Source of the DNA: Berkiella sp963829835
GTDB taxonomy: Bacteria > Pseudomonadota > Gammaproteobacteria > Berkiellales > Berkiellaceae
NCBI GenBank assembly: GCA_963829835.1
Contig: CAWHKC010000002.1
Coordinates: 168,433-232,432 of the forward strand
Direction: 5' to 3'
Length of the DNA stretch: 64,000 nt
Both the position numbers and the translations under genes were made by a program. Under the pieces are notes generated by a model. It was not told the origin of the DNA and made no database searches. It saw nothing but the letters and a program-made list of their open reading frames with translations. Numbering within the stretch: the first letter of the stretch is position 1; each line of letters starts with the position of its first letter. Shown one piece after another: positions 8,202 to 17,937 of this stretch.

Positions 8202-11006
8202 TTATTTTAAAGCATCATTTACGAGTGCTTCTTGTTGTTCAACATGCGCTTGGTGATAGCCCACTGCAGGAGATGCAGAAGCGTCTCTTCCTGCATATTG
8301 CAAGTGCTGATTTGGTGATAAACAAGCACGAAAATGATGTTGTGAAGAAAACCATGCACCTTGGTTTTTTGGCTCTTCTTGACACCACACGATTTGAGTT
8401 GCATTAGGATATTTGTCTAATGCTGCTTTGAGTTCGGGCTCAGGGAAAGGATAAAGCTGTTCAATGCGCATAATGGCAATATGGTTTTTCTTCAACTCTT
8501 GACGTTTAGCCAAAATGTCGTAGTAAACCTTACCACTACACAAAATAACTTTAGTTACTTTAGCCGCTTCTAAGTTTTCAATTTCAGGAATAACAACTTG
8601 AAATGAACCGGTTGTGAGTTCTTTCACGTCGTTAGAGGCTGCCTTCAAACGTAATAAGCTCTTAGGCGACATCACAATCAGCGGTTTTCTAATCTTTCTG
8701 AGCATTTGTCTTCTTAACAAATGAAAAATTTGAGTCGCGTTACTGGGTACACATACTTGCATATTATGTTGAGCACACAGTTGCAAGAATCTTTCTAATC
8801 TTGCCGAAGAATGCTCTGGTCCTTGACCTTCATAACCATGGGGTAACAGCATGACTAAATCACAGAGTCTTCCCCACTTTTGTTCGCCCGAGCTAATAAA
8901 TTGATCGACAACTACTTGGGCACCATTTGCAAAATCACCAAATTGGGCTTCCCAAATGACTAAAGATGTCGGATCGGTTGTTGCGTAACCGTATTCAAAA
9001 CCCAAAACCGCTTCTTCTGATAATAATGAATCAATCACGGTAAAGGGAGGCTGATTGGGTGCAATCCGCGCAAGGGGAACTTCAACTCTGCCTGTTTTTT
9101 GATCGTGCAATACCGCATGACGATGGAAAAAGGTACCTCGACCACTATCTTGACCGGATAAACGAACTGAATAACCTTCATCAAGCAATGAAGCATAAGC
9201 CATCGTTTCTGCAAAACCCCAATCCATGGGGATGGCACCTGAGGCCATGCTTGCTCTTTCTTCATAAATTTTAGCAACACGTGGATGCATACTAAAATCT
9301 TTCGGCAAAAATAATAACTTCTGCGCCAATGATTTAATTTTATCAGCTGATATGCCGGTTTTAACTTTCTCTCTCCAATCATTAGAGAAATATTGTGTCC
9401 AATCAAAAATTTGGCTGATATGATTTTCTTTGATCAGGTTTTTGGCAACCGTAACACCTTTATCCAAAAGATCTCTATTTTCTTTTACTAATTGGGCAGG
9501 AAGTGTTTCTGGGATAACCTTTTCTCTAACCAGCTGTTCTGCATAAATTTGTCTGACCGATGGATGAATTTTAATTTTATTGTACATCATCGGTTGGGTC
9601 GCAAACGGATCATCTGCCTCGTTGTGACCATGACGACGGTAGCATACCAAATCTATTACGACGTCTTTATTAAAGTGCGCTCTATAATCAAGCACAAGCT
9701 GTGTCACCAATATGACCGCTTCTGGATCATCTGCATTCACATGAAAAATAGGCGCTAATATGACCTTAGCCACATCAGTACAATATAATGTTGAACGTGC
9801 ATCGTGAGGATTACTTGTTGTAAAACCAACCTGGTTGTTAATAACAATATGAACTGTACCACCAATCCCATATCCCCTTGTCTGGGACATATTCAAGGTT
9901 TCCATAACGACGCCTTGACCAGCAAAAGAAGCATCGCCATGTATGGCTATCGGTAATACTTTATTATGATCTGCATCTTTTGAACGATTTTGTCGAGCCC
10001 GAACAGAACCTGCAACAACGGGGGTAACAATTTCTAAATGTGAGGGATTGAAAGCTAATGCCAAATGAGTATTGCCGCCAGTTGTCTTAACATCTGATGA
10101 AAAACCTTGATGGTATTTCACATCTCCTGATTCAACTTTTGAAGAATGTCTTCCTTCAAATTCATCAAACAGTTCGCGCGGATCTTTTCCTAATACATTC
10201 ACTAATACATTTAAACGACCACGATGTGCCATACCCATAACACATTCTCTGATTCCTTGACTGCCTCCGCGTTGGATCAGCTCATCTAGCAAAGGAATTA
10301 AAGCCTCGCCGCCCTCTAATCCAAATCGCTTAGCGCCAGGAAACTTAACCCCTAAATATTTTTCTAAACCTTCCGCTGCAGTTAATCGCTCAAGGATTTG
10401 TTCTTTTCGCTGGGTTGAAAATTTTGGCGTTGCACGTGATCCTTCGATACGTTCTTGGATCCAAGCTCGTTCTTCACGTGAAGGAATATGCATGTATTCT
10501 GTGCCGATCGACCCACAATAAGTATCATTTAATGCACGATACAATTCACCCAGAGGCATTTTTTTAGGGCCAACAAAGGTTTCAACATCAAAGACGGTAT
10601 CCATGTCTTGCGTCGTTAAGCCATATTCTTCTAAAGATAATTCAGAAGCATTCTCATCTAATAGCTCCCTCATTCCTAGGGGGTCAATTTGTGCATGTAA
10701 GTGCCCTTGCAAGCGGTAAGCATTAATGAGTCGAATTACTTGCATTTGCTTAAGTTCATGCTCAACGTTTTCAGATGAAGTTGAGAGCGTTCTACTTCCA
10801 TTTGATTTTGCAAGTTGAATAAATTGTTCTTGGATGTCACTATGAGAAACATCTTTGGTCTTGCCGTTGTTGCTTGGAAGTGTAGAGAAAAAGTTTTGCC
10901 ACTCTTGTGGTACTTGTTTAGGATCCTTTAAATATAATTCGTATAAACCTTCTAAATAAGAAGCATTGCCGCCATCAACAATAGATGACTCCCACATTGA
11001 ATTCAT
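8202..11006 (-). CDS. sucA: 2-oxoglutarate dehydrogenase E1 component
   Basis: A thiamine-diphosphate decarboxylase of about 934 residues that starts the 2-oxoglutarate dehydrogenase complex. Visible are the N-terminal YLEGLYELYLKDP segment that helps bind E2, GMAHRGRLNVL, IHGDASFAGQGVV, GFTTSNP and the C-terminal PHGYEGQGPEHSSARLERFL motif. The frame is open from a GTG at 11021, but ATG 11006, right after GAAGGG, aligns best with the E. coli start; ATG 10997 is also possible. Upstream 11022-11182 holds no gene. Confidence 0.96.
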   Translation of the reverse strand: MNSMWESSIVDGGNASYLEGLYELYLKDPKQVPQEWQNFFSTLPSNNGKTKDVSHSDIQEQFIQLAKSNGSRTLSTSSENVEHELKQMQVIRLINAYRLQGHLHAQIDPLGMRELLDENASELSLEEYGLTTQDMDTVFDVETFVGPKKMPLGELYRALNDTYCGSIGTEYMHIPSREERAWIQERIEGSRATPKFSTQRKEQILERLTAAEGLEKYLGVKFPGAKRFGLEGGEALIPLLDELIQRGGSQGIRECVMGMAHRGRLNVLVNVLGKDPRELFDEFEGRHSSKVESGDVKYHQGFSSDVKTTGGNTHLALAFNPSHLEIVTPVVAGSVRARQNRSKDADHNKVLPIAIHGDASFAGQGVVMETLNMSQTRGYGIGGTVHIVINNQVGFTTSNPHDARSTLYCTDVAKVILAPIFHVNADDPEAVILVTQLVLDYRAHFNKDVVIDLVCYRRHGHNEADDPFATQPMMYNKIKIHPSVRQIYAEQLVREKVIPETLPAQLVKENRDLLDKGVTVAKNLIKENHISQIFDWTQYFSNDWREKVKTGISADKIKSLAQKLLFLPKDFSMHPRVAKIYEERASMASGAIPMDWGFAETMAYASLLDEGYSVRLSGQDSGRGTFFHRHAVLHDQKTGRVEVPLARIAPNQPPFTVIDSLLSEEAVLGFEYGYATTDPTSLVIWEAQFGDFANGAQVVVDQFISSGEQKWGRLCDLVMLLPHGYEGQGPEHSSARLERFLQLCAQHNMQVCVPSNATQIFHLLRRQMLRKIRKPLIVMSPKSLLRLKAASNDVKELTTGSFQVVIPEIENLEAAKVTKVILCSGKVYYDILAKRQELKKNHIAIMRIEQLYPFPEPELKAALDKYPNATQIVWCQEEPKNQGAWFSSQHHFRACLSPNQHLQYAGRDASASPAVGYHQAHVEQQEALVNDALK

Positions 11007-11182
11007 CGACCCTTCTTGCACGGTTTTAACCCCATAAATAATATGTAAAGCCGCAATGTTAGTGAATCAACCAACTATTGCGTTCTTCAAGTTCTTTTAT
11101 TTTAATGAAAAATTATACAACATTCAGACTAAACATAAATGAGAAGATTTAGAATTCTACCATTTTTCTTTTAATGGTAAGT

Positions 11183-12274
11183 TTAGGGCTGGTCAAATCC
11201 GTTATATTTCCACCAAGTAAGGGCTGCAGTCTCTTCTATAGGTGAATATTTGCCGTCTTGTTCAAGAAATTCCGCATAAATGGTTATATCCTCATGATTA
11301 CCACCCACAGTCAGATCAAGTATTCTCGGAAAGGCAGGGTAGCCTGTGGCACTATTGGTCATAAAGACCACACCAAATCCTTGTTGACGGTAAAACAAGG
11401 CAAGTGATCTAAAAGTGACCGTATTGCCTGGGTGAACAAAAGTCTCACCATCCGGGGTGAGTTCTACTTGCCATCCAAAAGCACTCATCAGATGAGTTTC
11501 AGATGGAATTTGAGGATCTAACATATTAAGTATATTTTGCTTGGCAGGTATTTTCGCTTGCTGATTAACTTCGAGTAAAAATTTAGCAAAATCCGTTGGG
11601 GTGGTATGTAAACTACATGATCCAATGAGGCGTTTTGGATGCCATTTTTCAACCGGCAGTCCTTGCTGATTATGGGGAGAAGCTGCTTGAGTTTCATAAC
11701 GTTCCATCCAAATAAAACTGCTATCTGACATCCCAAGGGGATCAAATATATGCTTTTGGATGTACCCTACAAGATCCCCTTTAGCAAGATATTGCAATAC
11801 AAAAGTGAGATAATTATATCCTTCGGATGAGTAGAGATATCCTTTGCCAGGTTCAAAGGCAAAGAAGACAGGTGCATCAGGCAGTAAGTGCTCATCTGGA
11901 AGCCCTGAGGTATGAAAAAGGACTTGTCGCAAAGTAACTTTCGCAAGTGAGGTTAAATCACCGCGGTTCCGATAAGGTTTTGAAACATAGCTTTGAAGTG
12001 GCCGATCTAATTCCAAAATCCCTTGTTGACACATTAAAAGCGCAGCATAAGCTAATATTGGTTTTGACCAGGATGCTCCTTCGAAAATTGTTCTGGCATC
12101 AACAGGTTCTTTGGTTTTGCTATTTTTAACACCAAATTCAATATTAAATGCTATTTTTGCGTCCTTGATCATGACCAAGGAGAAACCCTGAATATGATAT
12201 TCCTTCATGATCAAAGGGATATTGTCTTTTAAGTTCTGCCTAATCTTATCGATGGGCTCTTGATAATTATTCAT
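11183..12274 (-). CDS. Beta-lactamase-fold serine hydrolase (class C/esterase type)
   Basis: A 363-residue protein of the serine beta-lactamase/penicillin-binding superfamily (PF00144). The nucleophile motif is Ser68-Trp-Ser-Lys71, the second motif Tyr148-Ser-Ser, and the third His281-Pro-Gly283 in place of KTG, as in many esterases and D-aminopeptidases of the family. No signal peptide is seen, so a cytoplasmic esterase or peptidase is more likely than an antibiotic lactamase. It sits between sdhB (11 bases upstream) and sucA, in the same direction, so it is probably read with the sdh operon. Substrate unknown. Confidence 0.78.
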   Translation of the reverse strand: MNNYQEPIDKIRQNLKDNIPLIMKEYHIQGFSLVMIKDAKIAFNIEFGVKNSKTKEPVDARTIFEGASWSKPILAYAALLMCQQGILELDRPLQSYVSKPYRNRGDLTSLAKVTLRQVLFHTSGLPDEHLLPDAPVFFAFEPGKGYLYSSEGYNYLTFVLQYLAKGDLVGYIQKHIFDPLGMSDSSFIWMERYETQAASPHNQQGLPVEKWHPKRLIGSCSLHTTPTDFAKFLLEVNQQAKIPAKQNILNMLDPQIPSETHLMSAFGWQVELTPDGETFVHPGNTVTFRSLALFYRQQGFGVVFMTNSATGYPAFPRILDLTVGGNHEDITIYAEFLEQDGKYSPIEETAALTWWKYNGFDQP

Positions 12275-12285
12275 TATTTAGTGAT

Positions 12286-12987
12286 CTAGACATCCTCGTC
12301 TAACATCTTAGTCCTAATTGTAGCAATCGCTTGCGTTGGATTTAGCCCTTTAGGACAAACATCCGCACAATTCATAATACTGCGACAACGAAAAACACTA
12401 TAAGCATCATCTAATTGCTCAAGTCTTTCACGTGTTTGCGTATCACGACTATCTAGGATAAAACGTGTTGCTTGCAAAAGAGCAGCTGGCCCCAAAAACT
12501 TATCCGGGTTCCACCAATAGGAAGGACATGAACTTGTGCAACAACCGCACATTATACACTCATATAGTCCATCTAACTTTGCCCGATCTTCGGGAGACTG
12601 AAGGCGCTCTTTACTAGGAGGAGGTGATTCATTTTGTAAATAAGGTTGGGTTTTCTCATATTGTGCATAAAAATTTGTCATATCAACTATTAAGTCACGA
12701 ATGACAGGCATACCAGGAAACGGTTTTAAGATAATAGGTTCTGATAATGAACGAATGGATGTCACACAAGCTAATCCATTTTTACCATTAATGTTCATGC
12801 CATCAGATCCACAAACGCCTTCCCCACAAGAACGGCGAAAAGATAACGTTTCATCTTGGTGGGCTTTAATGATCAAAAGTGCATCTAGCACCATGATAGC
12901 GCCCGTTTTCTCAAGATCAATTTCATAATCTTGCATACGTGGTTTTTGATCTTTTTCGGGGTCGAATCTATAAATCGAGAATCTCAT
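12286..12987 (-). CDS. sdhB: Succinate dehydrogenase iron-sulfur subunit
   Basis: A 233-residue SdhB. The [2Fe-2S] ligands lie in RRSCGEGVCGSDG near 54-66, with the last cysteine in NGLAC. The [4Fe-4S] and [3Fe-4S] ligands lie in CIMCGCCTSSCP (about 145-156) and in CRSIMNC plus CADVCPKGLNP. It carries electrons from the SdhA flavin to ubiquinone at the SdhCD anchor. It follows sdhA by 10 bases. Confidence 0.97.
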   Translation of the reverse strand: MRFSIYRFDPEKDQKPRMQDYEIDLEKTGAIMVLDALLIIKAHQDETLSFRRSCGEGVCGSDGMNINGKNGLACVTSIRSLSEPIILKPFPGMPVIRDLIVDMTNFYAQYEKTQPYLQNESPPPSKERLQSPEDRAKLDGLYECIMCGCCTSSCPSYWWNPDKFLGPAALLQATRFILDSRDTQTRERLEQLDDAYSVFRCRSIMNCADVCPKGLNPTQAIATIRTKMLDEDV

Positions 12988-12997
12988 CGCTTATTCC

Positions 12998-14761
12998 TTA
13001 GTAGACTCTATCCTTTAATTCAAACGGCGCAATAGTTAGCGGTTGCATATTCACTGGCCGCGAGCCCATTGTGTCATCTGCAAAATAGAGCGTGTGCTTT
13101 AACCAATTTTCATCATCGCGTTTTGGATAATCTTCACGGGAATGCGCCCCACGACTTTCTGTTCGGGCCAACGCTGAAACAGCAGTCGCAATTGCCACCG
13201 CCATTAAATTATCTAATTCCAGTGCTTCAATTCTCGCGGTGTTGAAAATCTTACTTTTATCGCTCAAGGTAGCATGCTTTAACCGCTCTCGCAGTGCCTT
13301 TAATTTCTCAACACCTTCGACCATCACTTTTTCAGTTCTAAAAACACTAAAGTCATTTTGCATGGTTTTCTTCAATTCATGGCGAATATCACTAACACGT
13401 TCCCCACCCGTGGATTGATCCCAACGTTGCAATCTTAACATGGCTTTTTCAATGTCATCTTGTTTAACCAGGGCTGCTTCGATGCCTTGATCTAAACTGT
13501 CATTGACATGTATTCCCGCGGCTCTGCCAAAAACCACTAAATCAAGTAAGGAATTTCCGCCAAGACGATTGGCGCCATGCACAGAAACGCAAGCACATTC
13601 CCCTACCGCATATAACCCGTGCATTATCGATTCTTTACCATGATTATCTACCATCACAACTTGGCCATGCACATTGGTTGGGATCCCACCCATCATATAA
13701 TGGCAAGTCGGAACAACAGGAATCGGATCTTTAATCGGATCAGCATTGGCAAATGTCATTGAAAGTTCACGAATGCCAGGGAGTCTTGATTTAATAACAT
13801 CTGCACCTAGGTGATCTAATTTCAATAAAACATAATCACCATTAGGACCACATCCTCTGCCCTCGCGGATCTCTATTGCTATCGATCGAGAAACAACATC
13901 TCTTGAGGCGAGATCTTTAGCATGTGGCGCATACCGCTCCATAAAGCGTTCACCATTTTTATTGATAAGATAACCACCTTCACCACGACAGCCTTCGGTT
14001 ACCAAGACACCCGCGCCAGCAATACCGGTTGGATGAAATTGCCACATTTCCATATCTTGAACAGCACAACCCGCTCGCAGAGCCATTCCAACACCGTCGC
14101 CTGTATTGATAAGGGCATTCGTTGTTGAGTGGAAAATTTGACCTGCACCACCCGTGGCAAGAATAACGGCTTTACTATTCATGCAAAGCACATCACCATT
14201 TTCAATATTCAAAACAATCACACCAGCAATTGCCCCGTTTTGAGCTTTCACTAAGTCAATGGCATACCATTCACTGAAAACACTGACTTTCGCTTCTAAG
14301 TTCTTTTGATAAAGGGTATGAAGTAAGGCGTGTCCTGTTCTATCAGCAGCAGCAGCGGTGCGAGAAGCTTGTTCGCCACCAAAATTTCTTGATTGACCAC
14401 CAAAGGGACGCTGATAAATTTTACCATTATCTAATCGAGAAAATGGTAATCCCATATGTTCAAGCTCATAGATAACTTCAGGACCAACCTGACACATATA
14501 TTCAATACAATCCTGATCACCTAGATAATCAGAACCTTTAACCGTATCAAACATATGCCATTGCCAATTATCTTCATGCTTATTGCCTAAAGAAACGGTA
14601 ATACCACCTTGTGCAGACACAGTATGTGAACGCGTAGGAAACACTTTTGAAACTAAAGCGACCTTTTTACCCGTTTTTGCAAGCTCGAGTGAGGCACGCA
14701 TGCCAGCACCACCTGCTCCTATAATTACTGCATCAAATGTACGCTGCGCAGGAAGAGCCAT
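12998..14761 (-). CDS. sdhA: Succinate dehydrogenase flavoprotein subunit
   Basis: A 587-residue SdhA with the FAD dinucleotide fold IIGAGGAGMRAS at 13-24, the flavin-linked His46 in TRSHTVSAQGG, the HPTGIAGAG and RGEGGYL substrate-site motifs, and the C-terminal RTESRGAHSREDYP motif. It oxidises succinate to fumarate. It lies three bases after sdhD, so the operon is tightly packed. Confidence 0.97.
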   Translation of the reverse strand: MALPAQRTFDAVIIGAGGAGMRASLELAKTGKKVALVSKVFPTRSHTVSAQGGITVSLGNKHEDNWQWHMFDTVKGSDYLGDQDCIEYMCQVGPEVIYELEHMGLPFSRLDNGKIYQRPFGGQSRNFGGEQASRTAAAADRTGHALLHTLYQKNLEAKVSVFSEWYAIDLVKAQNGAIAGVIVLNIENGDVLCMNSKAVILATGGAGQIFHSTTNALINTGDGVGMALRAGCAVQDMEMWQFHPTGIAGAGVLVTEGCRGEGGYLINKNGERFMERYAPHAKDLASRDVVSRSIAIEIREGRGCGPNGDYVLLKLDHLGADVIKSRLPGIRELSMTFANADPIKDPIPVVPTCHYMMGGIPTNVHGQVVMVDNHGKESIMHGLYAVGECACVSVHGANRLGGNSLLDLVVFGRAAGIHVNDSLDQGIEAALVKQDDIEKAMLRLQRWDQSTGGERVSDIRHELKKTMQNDFSVFRTEKVMVEGVEKLKALRERLKHATLSDKSKIFNTARIEALELDNLMAVAIATAVSALARTESRGAHSREDYPKRDDENWLKHTLYFADDTMGSRPVNMQPLTIAPFELKDRVY

Positions 14762-14764
14762 TTG

Positions 14765-15094
14765 CTAATTACCCCACAATATATGAATGCCCCAAACGAC
14801 GTAAACAAAGAGTCCCAGCAAGATAATGGCTTGCAAAAGATATCTTAAAAATAATGATTTCACATAGTCAGTCAAAACTGTCCACAACCCGATCCAAGCG
14901 TGGAGCGCAAGACTGAACAATGCAAATAACGTACAAAGTTGCATGACACGGCCAGAAAATAAATCGAGCCAGACGTCATATGAAAGGCTGTTGTGCCTTA
15001 AAATAAAGACAAAAAGAAATACGGTATATAACGCTAAGAAGATGGCTGTAAATCGTTGAATTAACCAGTCCCGAGATCCACTACCACCCATCAT
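14765..15094 (-). CDS. sdhD: Succinate dehydrogenase membrane anchor subunit D
   Basis: A 109-residue membrane anchor with three spans. HAWIGLWTVLTDYVK in the middle is the SdhD signature and matches E. coli closely. The frame stays open further upstream to 15178, but the start at ATG 15094 overlaps the sdhC stop by four bases (ATGA) and matches the length of SdhD. With SdhC it forms the heme b and quinone site. Confidence 0.93.
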   Translation of the reverse strand: MMGGSGSRDWLIQRFTAIFLALYTVFLFVFILRHNSLSYDVWLDLFSGRVMQLCTLFALFSLALHAWIGLWTVLTDYVKSLFLRYLLQAIILLGLFVYVVWGIHILWGN

Positions 15095-15471
15095 CTCACC
15101 CCCAAGAACCAATATGCAGCTATAAATGCCACAATAGAACAAACGATGACTAATCGTGCTCCAAAGCGGCCCGCGCACAGAGAATCACCAATATGGATAT
15201 CCATCAAGAGATGTCTTATGCCTGCAAATAAATGGAAAATCATTCCACCAATAAATGCCCAAATAAAGAGTTGGTAAAGAGGAGTGCTCCATGTCTCTTT
15301 CACTTGCGCCAATCCTTCAGGTGAGGCAAGCGATTGCCCTAAGGCGCTAAGCAATAATGGAATGAGTAAGAAAACTAGTACTCCGGAAGCCCGGTGTAAG
15401 ATCGATACAATTGCCATCACTGGTAATCGTATGGTTAAGGGATTGATATTTATAGGTCTGTTTGTGTTCAA
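15091..15471 (-). CDS. sdhC: Succinate dehydrogenase cytochrome b556 subunit C
   Basis: A 126-residue anchor with the signature NRPININPLTIRLPVMAIVS and SILHRASGV near the start, three membrane spans and the HLFAGIRHLLMDIH motif containing the likely heme-ligand histidine. The start is probably TTG 15471, because GGGAAGGG lies 6 bases before it. An in-frame ATG at 15495 has no ribosome site and would translate that site (MHVQGREK). First gene of the sdh-suc block and divergent from gltA. Confidence 0.9.
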   Translation of the reverse strand: MNTNRPININPLTIRLPVMAIVSILHRASGVLVFLLIPLLLSALGQSLASPEGLAQVKETWSTPLYQLFIWAFIGGMIFHLFAGIRHLLMDIHIGDSLCAGRFGARLVIVCSIVAFIAAYWFLGVR

Positions 15472-15495
15472 TTTTTCCCTTCCCTGAACATGCAA

Positions 15496-15659
15496 AATTA
15501 AACCATTATAGTCACGTTACCTCTATTTTTACATCATCCCTAGGGCCATAATTAACCAGTACTTAGACAAATTTCTAGCTCATCTTTAATCGAACTATCC
15601 AAAACGGTTATACTCTATTACTTAACCCTTTAAATATAAGAAGCCACTAAGGAGTAGCC
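15496..15659. promoter_or_regulatory. Divergent promoter region of sdhC and gltA
   Basis: A 164-base AT-rich region between the two divergent TCA cycle transcripts. TATACT at 15609-15614 is a candidate -10 box for gltA, with only a weak -35 match about 17 bases upstream. AAGGAG at 15649-15654 is a good gltA ribosome site. Shared control of both transcripts from here is likely but no operator can be named. Confidence 0.4.
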
Positions 15660-16955
15660 ATGGGTAACGATGTTGCCAAACTTACATTGCCAGGCAAGGA
15701 AGCACTAGACTTACCTGTTATTAAAGGCAGCATGGGACCTGATGTCATTGATATTGGTGCTCTGGGTAAAAAAGAAGAAATTTTTACCTTCGATCCAGGC
15801 TTTCGCTCAACCGCTTCTTGTGAATCAAAAATAACTTTTATTGATGGCAATAAAGGAATGCTCCTTCATCGAGGATATCCCATCGAGCAATTAGCAGAGA
15901 AATCTGACTTCCTTGAAGTATGTTATCTGTTGTTGTTTGGAGAATTACCAACACAGCCAGAAAAAGATAAATTCGTAGCCAAAGTAAAAAATCACACGAT
16001 GATTCACGAACAATTAATTAAATTTTATAGTGGATTCAGACGCGATGCGCATCCTATGGCTATTATGTGTGGCGTTGTCGGAGCCTTATCGGCGTTTTAT
16101 CATGATTCTCTAGACATCCATAATGAAGAACATCGCGAAATTGCAGCACTGCGCTTGATAGCCAAAATGCCAACGCTTGCTGCTATGTGTTACAAATATT
16201 CGGTTGGTCATCCTTTTGTATCTCCGCTCAATAGAATGAGTTATGCCGAAAATTTTCTGCATATGATGTTTTCAGTCCCTAGCGAAGATGAAGTACCAAA
16301 CCCTATTCTAGTCAAAGCAATGGATAGAATTTTTATTCTGCATGCTGATCATGAACAAAATGCCTCAACGTCAACGGTTAGACTCGCTGGCTCTTCAGGT
16401 GCTAACCCTTTTGCATGTATCGCAGCAGGTATTGCAGCGCTGTGGGGACCAGCTCATGGTGGTGCCAATGAAGCTGTTTTGGCAATGCTCCATGAAATTG
16501 GTGATGTCTCTAATATTCCCAAATATGTCGACAAAGCAAAAGACAAAAATGACTCCTTCCGATTAATGGGATTTGGACATCGGGTTTACAAAAATTTTGA
16601 TCCCCGTGCAATAGTGATGCGTCAATCTTGTTACGAAGTGCTTGATGAGTTAGGTCTGCACGATGATCCTCTCTTTCAAATCGCATTAAAACTAGAAGAA
16701 CTTGCTTTAAAAGATCCTTACTTTATTGAAAAGAAATTATATCCCAATGTCGATTTTTACTCCGGCATTATTCTGCGCGCAATCGGCATTCCCACCAACA
16801 TGTTTACAGTTATTTTTGCCATGGCTCGTACCGTCGGTTGGATTGCACAATGGAACGAAATGATAAGTTCACCCGATCTTAGCATTAACCGCCCTCGTCA
16901 ACTTTATACAGGACCTGTGAAGCGGGATTTCATTGATGTCAGAAATCGTAAATAG
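15660..16955 (+). CDS. gltA: Citrate synthase (type II, hexameric)
   Basis: A 431-residue citrate synthase of the gammaproteobacterial type. Active-site residues are His266 in GPAHGGANEA, His307 in GFGHRVYKNFDPR and Asp365 in NVDFYSGI; His231 lies in the HADHEQNAST motif. It condenses oxaloacetate and acetyl-CoA. Strong AAGGAG ribosome site. Its 3' end overlaps the galE start by about 20 bases. Confidence 0.97.
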   Translation: MGNDVAKLTLPGKEALDLPVIKGSMGPDVIDIGALGKKEEIFTFDPGFRSTASCESKITFIDGNKGMLLHRGYPIEQLAEKSDFLEVCYLLLFGELPTQPEKDKFVAKVKNHTMIHEQLIKFYSGFRRDAHPMAIMCGVVGALSAFYHDSLDIHNEEHREIAALRLIAKMPTLAAMCYKYSVGHPFVSPLNRMSYAENFLHMMFSVPSEDEVPNPILVKAMDRIFILHADHEQNASTSTVRLAGSSGANPFACIAAGIAALWGPAHGGANEAVLAMLHEIGDVSNIPKYVDKAKDKNDSFRLMGFGHRVYKNFDPRAIVMRQSCYEVLDELGLHDDPLFQIALKLEELALKDPYFIEKKLYPNVDFYSGIILRAIGIPTNMFTVIFAMARTVGWIAQWNEMISSPDLSINRPRQLYTGPVKRDFIDVRNRK

Positions 16956-17937
16956 TCCTATTTTAATAACAGGTGGCGCAGGCTACATCGGCAGTCATAT
17001 TGTTAAGGCATTCTCGGAAGCTAAAGTTAGCGGGCTCGTTGTACTTGATAATTTAACAACCGGTTTTGCGAATAGCCTACCTCAAGGGGTAGACTTTATT
17101 CAGGGTGATATCCAAGATAGTGAATTGGTATCTGGTGTCATTGCTTCCAAGAAAATTAAAACCGTTATACATCTGGCAGCTAAAACGATTATTCCAGAAT
17201 CTCTTCAACAACCCTTAAAGTATTATCAAAATAATACGGTTGGCACTATGAATTTATTGCAAGCCTGCATTGAACATCAAGTTGAGCATTTTATCTATTC
17301 ATCAACCGCTGCAGTCTATGGGCAAACTACGCTTGATAAAATTAATGAAGAATGTGTAACGCAGCCAAGTAATCCTTACGGTTATTCTAAATTAATGAGC
17401 GAGCAGATCCTCAAAGATGTGGCAAAAAGCAATAAACTAAAATATGTTATTCTGCGTTACTTTAATGTTGCAGGTGCGGCATTAGATGGCACCATCGGTC
17501 AACGCACAAAAGCGGCGACTCATCTTATTAAAGTAGCCGTGCAAACAGCTTGCGGTTTTCAAAAAAGTCTTCCGATTTTTGGCACAGACTATCCTACGCC
17601 AGATGGTACTTGTATACGCGACTTCATTCATGTGAGTGATCTCGCGCAAGCGCATCTTAAAGCGTTAACTTATTTGCAAAGCGGTGGTGAATCGACGACA
17701 TTGAATTGCGGTTATGGACATGGATTTAGTGTAAAAGAAGTGATCAAAACCATCGAGACCATTACCGAGAAATCTTTACCAGTCACATTTTCACCTCCAC
17801 GAGAAGGCGATATGGCTCAAGTCATTGCCGATAACTCAAAAATAAAAAGGCTGCTCCAATGGCAGCCTCAATATGATGATCTCAAAATGATTATTCAAAG
17901 TGCTTTAGTTTGGGAAAAATCTCCCCTAAACGTTTAA
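16936..17937 (+). CDS. galE: UDP-glucose 4-epimerase (GalE family)
   Basis: A 333-residue extended SDR epimerase. The NAD motif GGAGYIG is at 13-19, the SSTAAVYG motif carries the catalytic serine at about 123, and Tyr148-x-x-x-Lys152 lies in NPYGYSKLM. It probably converts UDP-glucose to UDP-galactose for surface sugars. ATG 16936 lies inside the end of gltA, an unusual partner, so translation may be coupled. Its end overlaps the convergent ald by 12 bases. Confidence 0.9.
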   Translation: MSEIVNSPILITGGAGYIGSHIVKAFSEAKVSGLVVLDNLTTGFANSLPQGVDFIQGDIQDSELVSGVIASKKIKTVIHLAAKTIIPESLQQPLKYYQNNTVGTMNLLQACIEHQVEHFIYSSTAAVYGQTTLDKINEECVTQPSNPYGYSKLMSEQILKDVAKSNKLKYVILRYFNVAGAALDGTIGQRTKAATHLIKVAVQTACGFQKSLPIFGTDYPTPDGTCIRDFIHVSDLAQAHLKALTYLQSGGESTTLNCGYGHGFSVKEVIKTIETITEKSLPVTFSPPREGDMAQVIADNSKIKRLLQWQPQYDDLKMIIQSALVWEKSPLNV

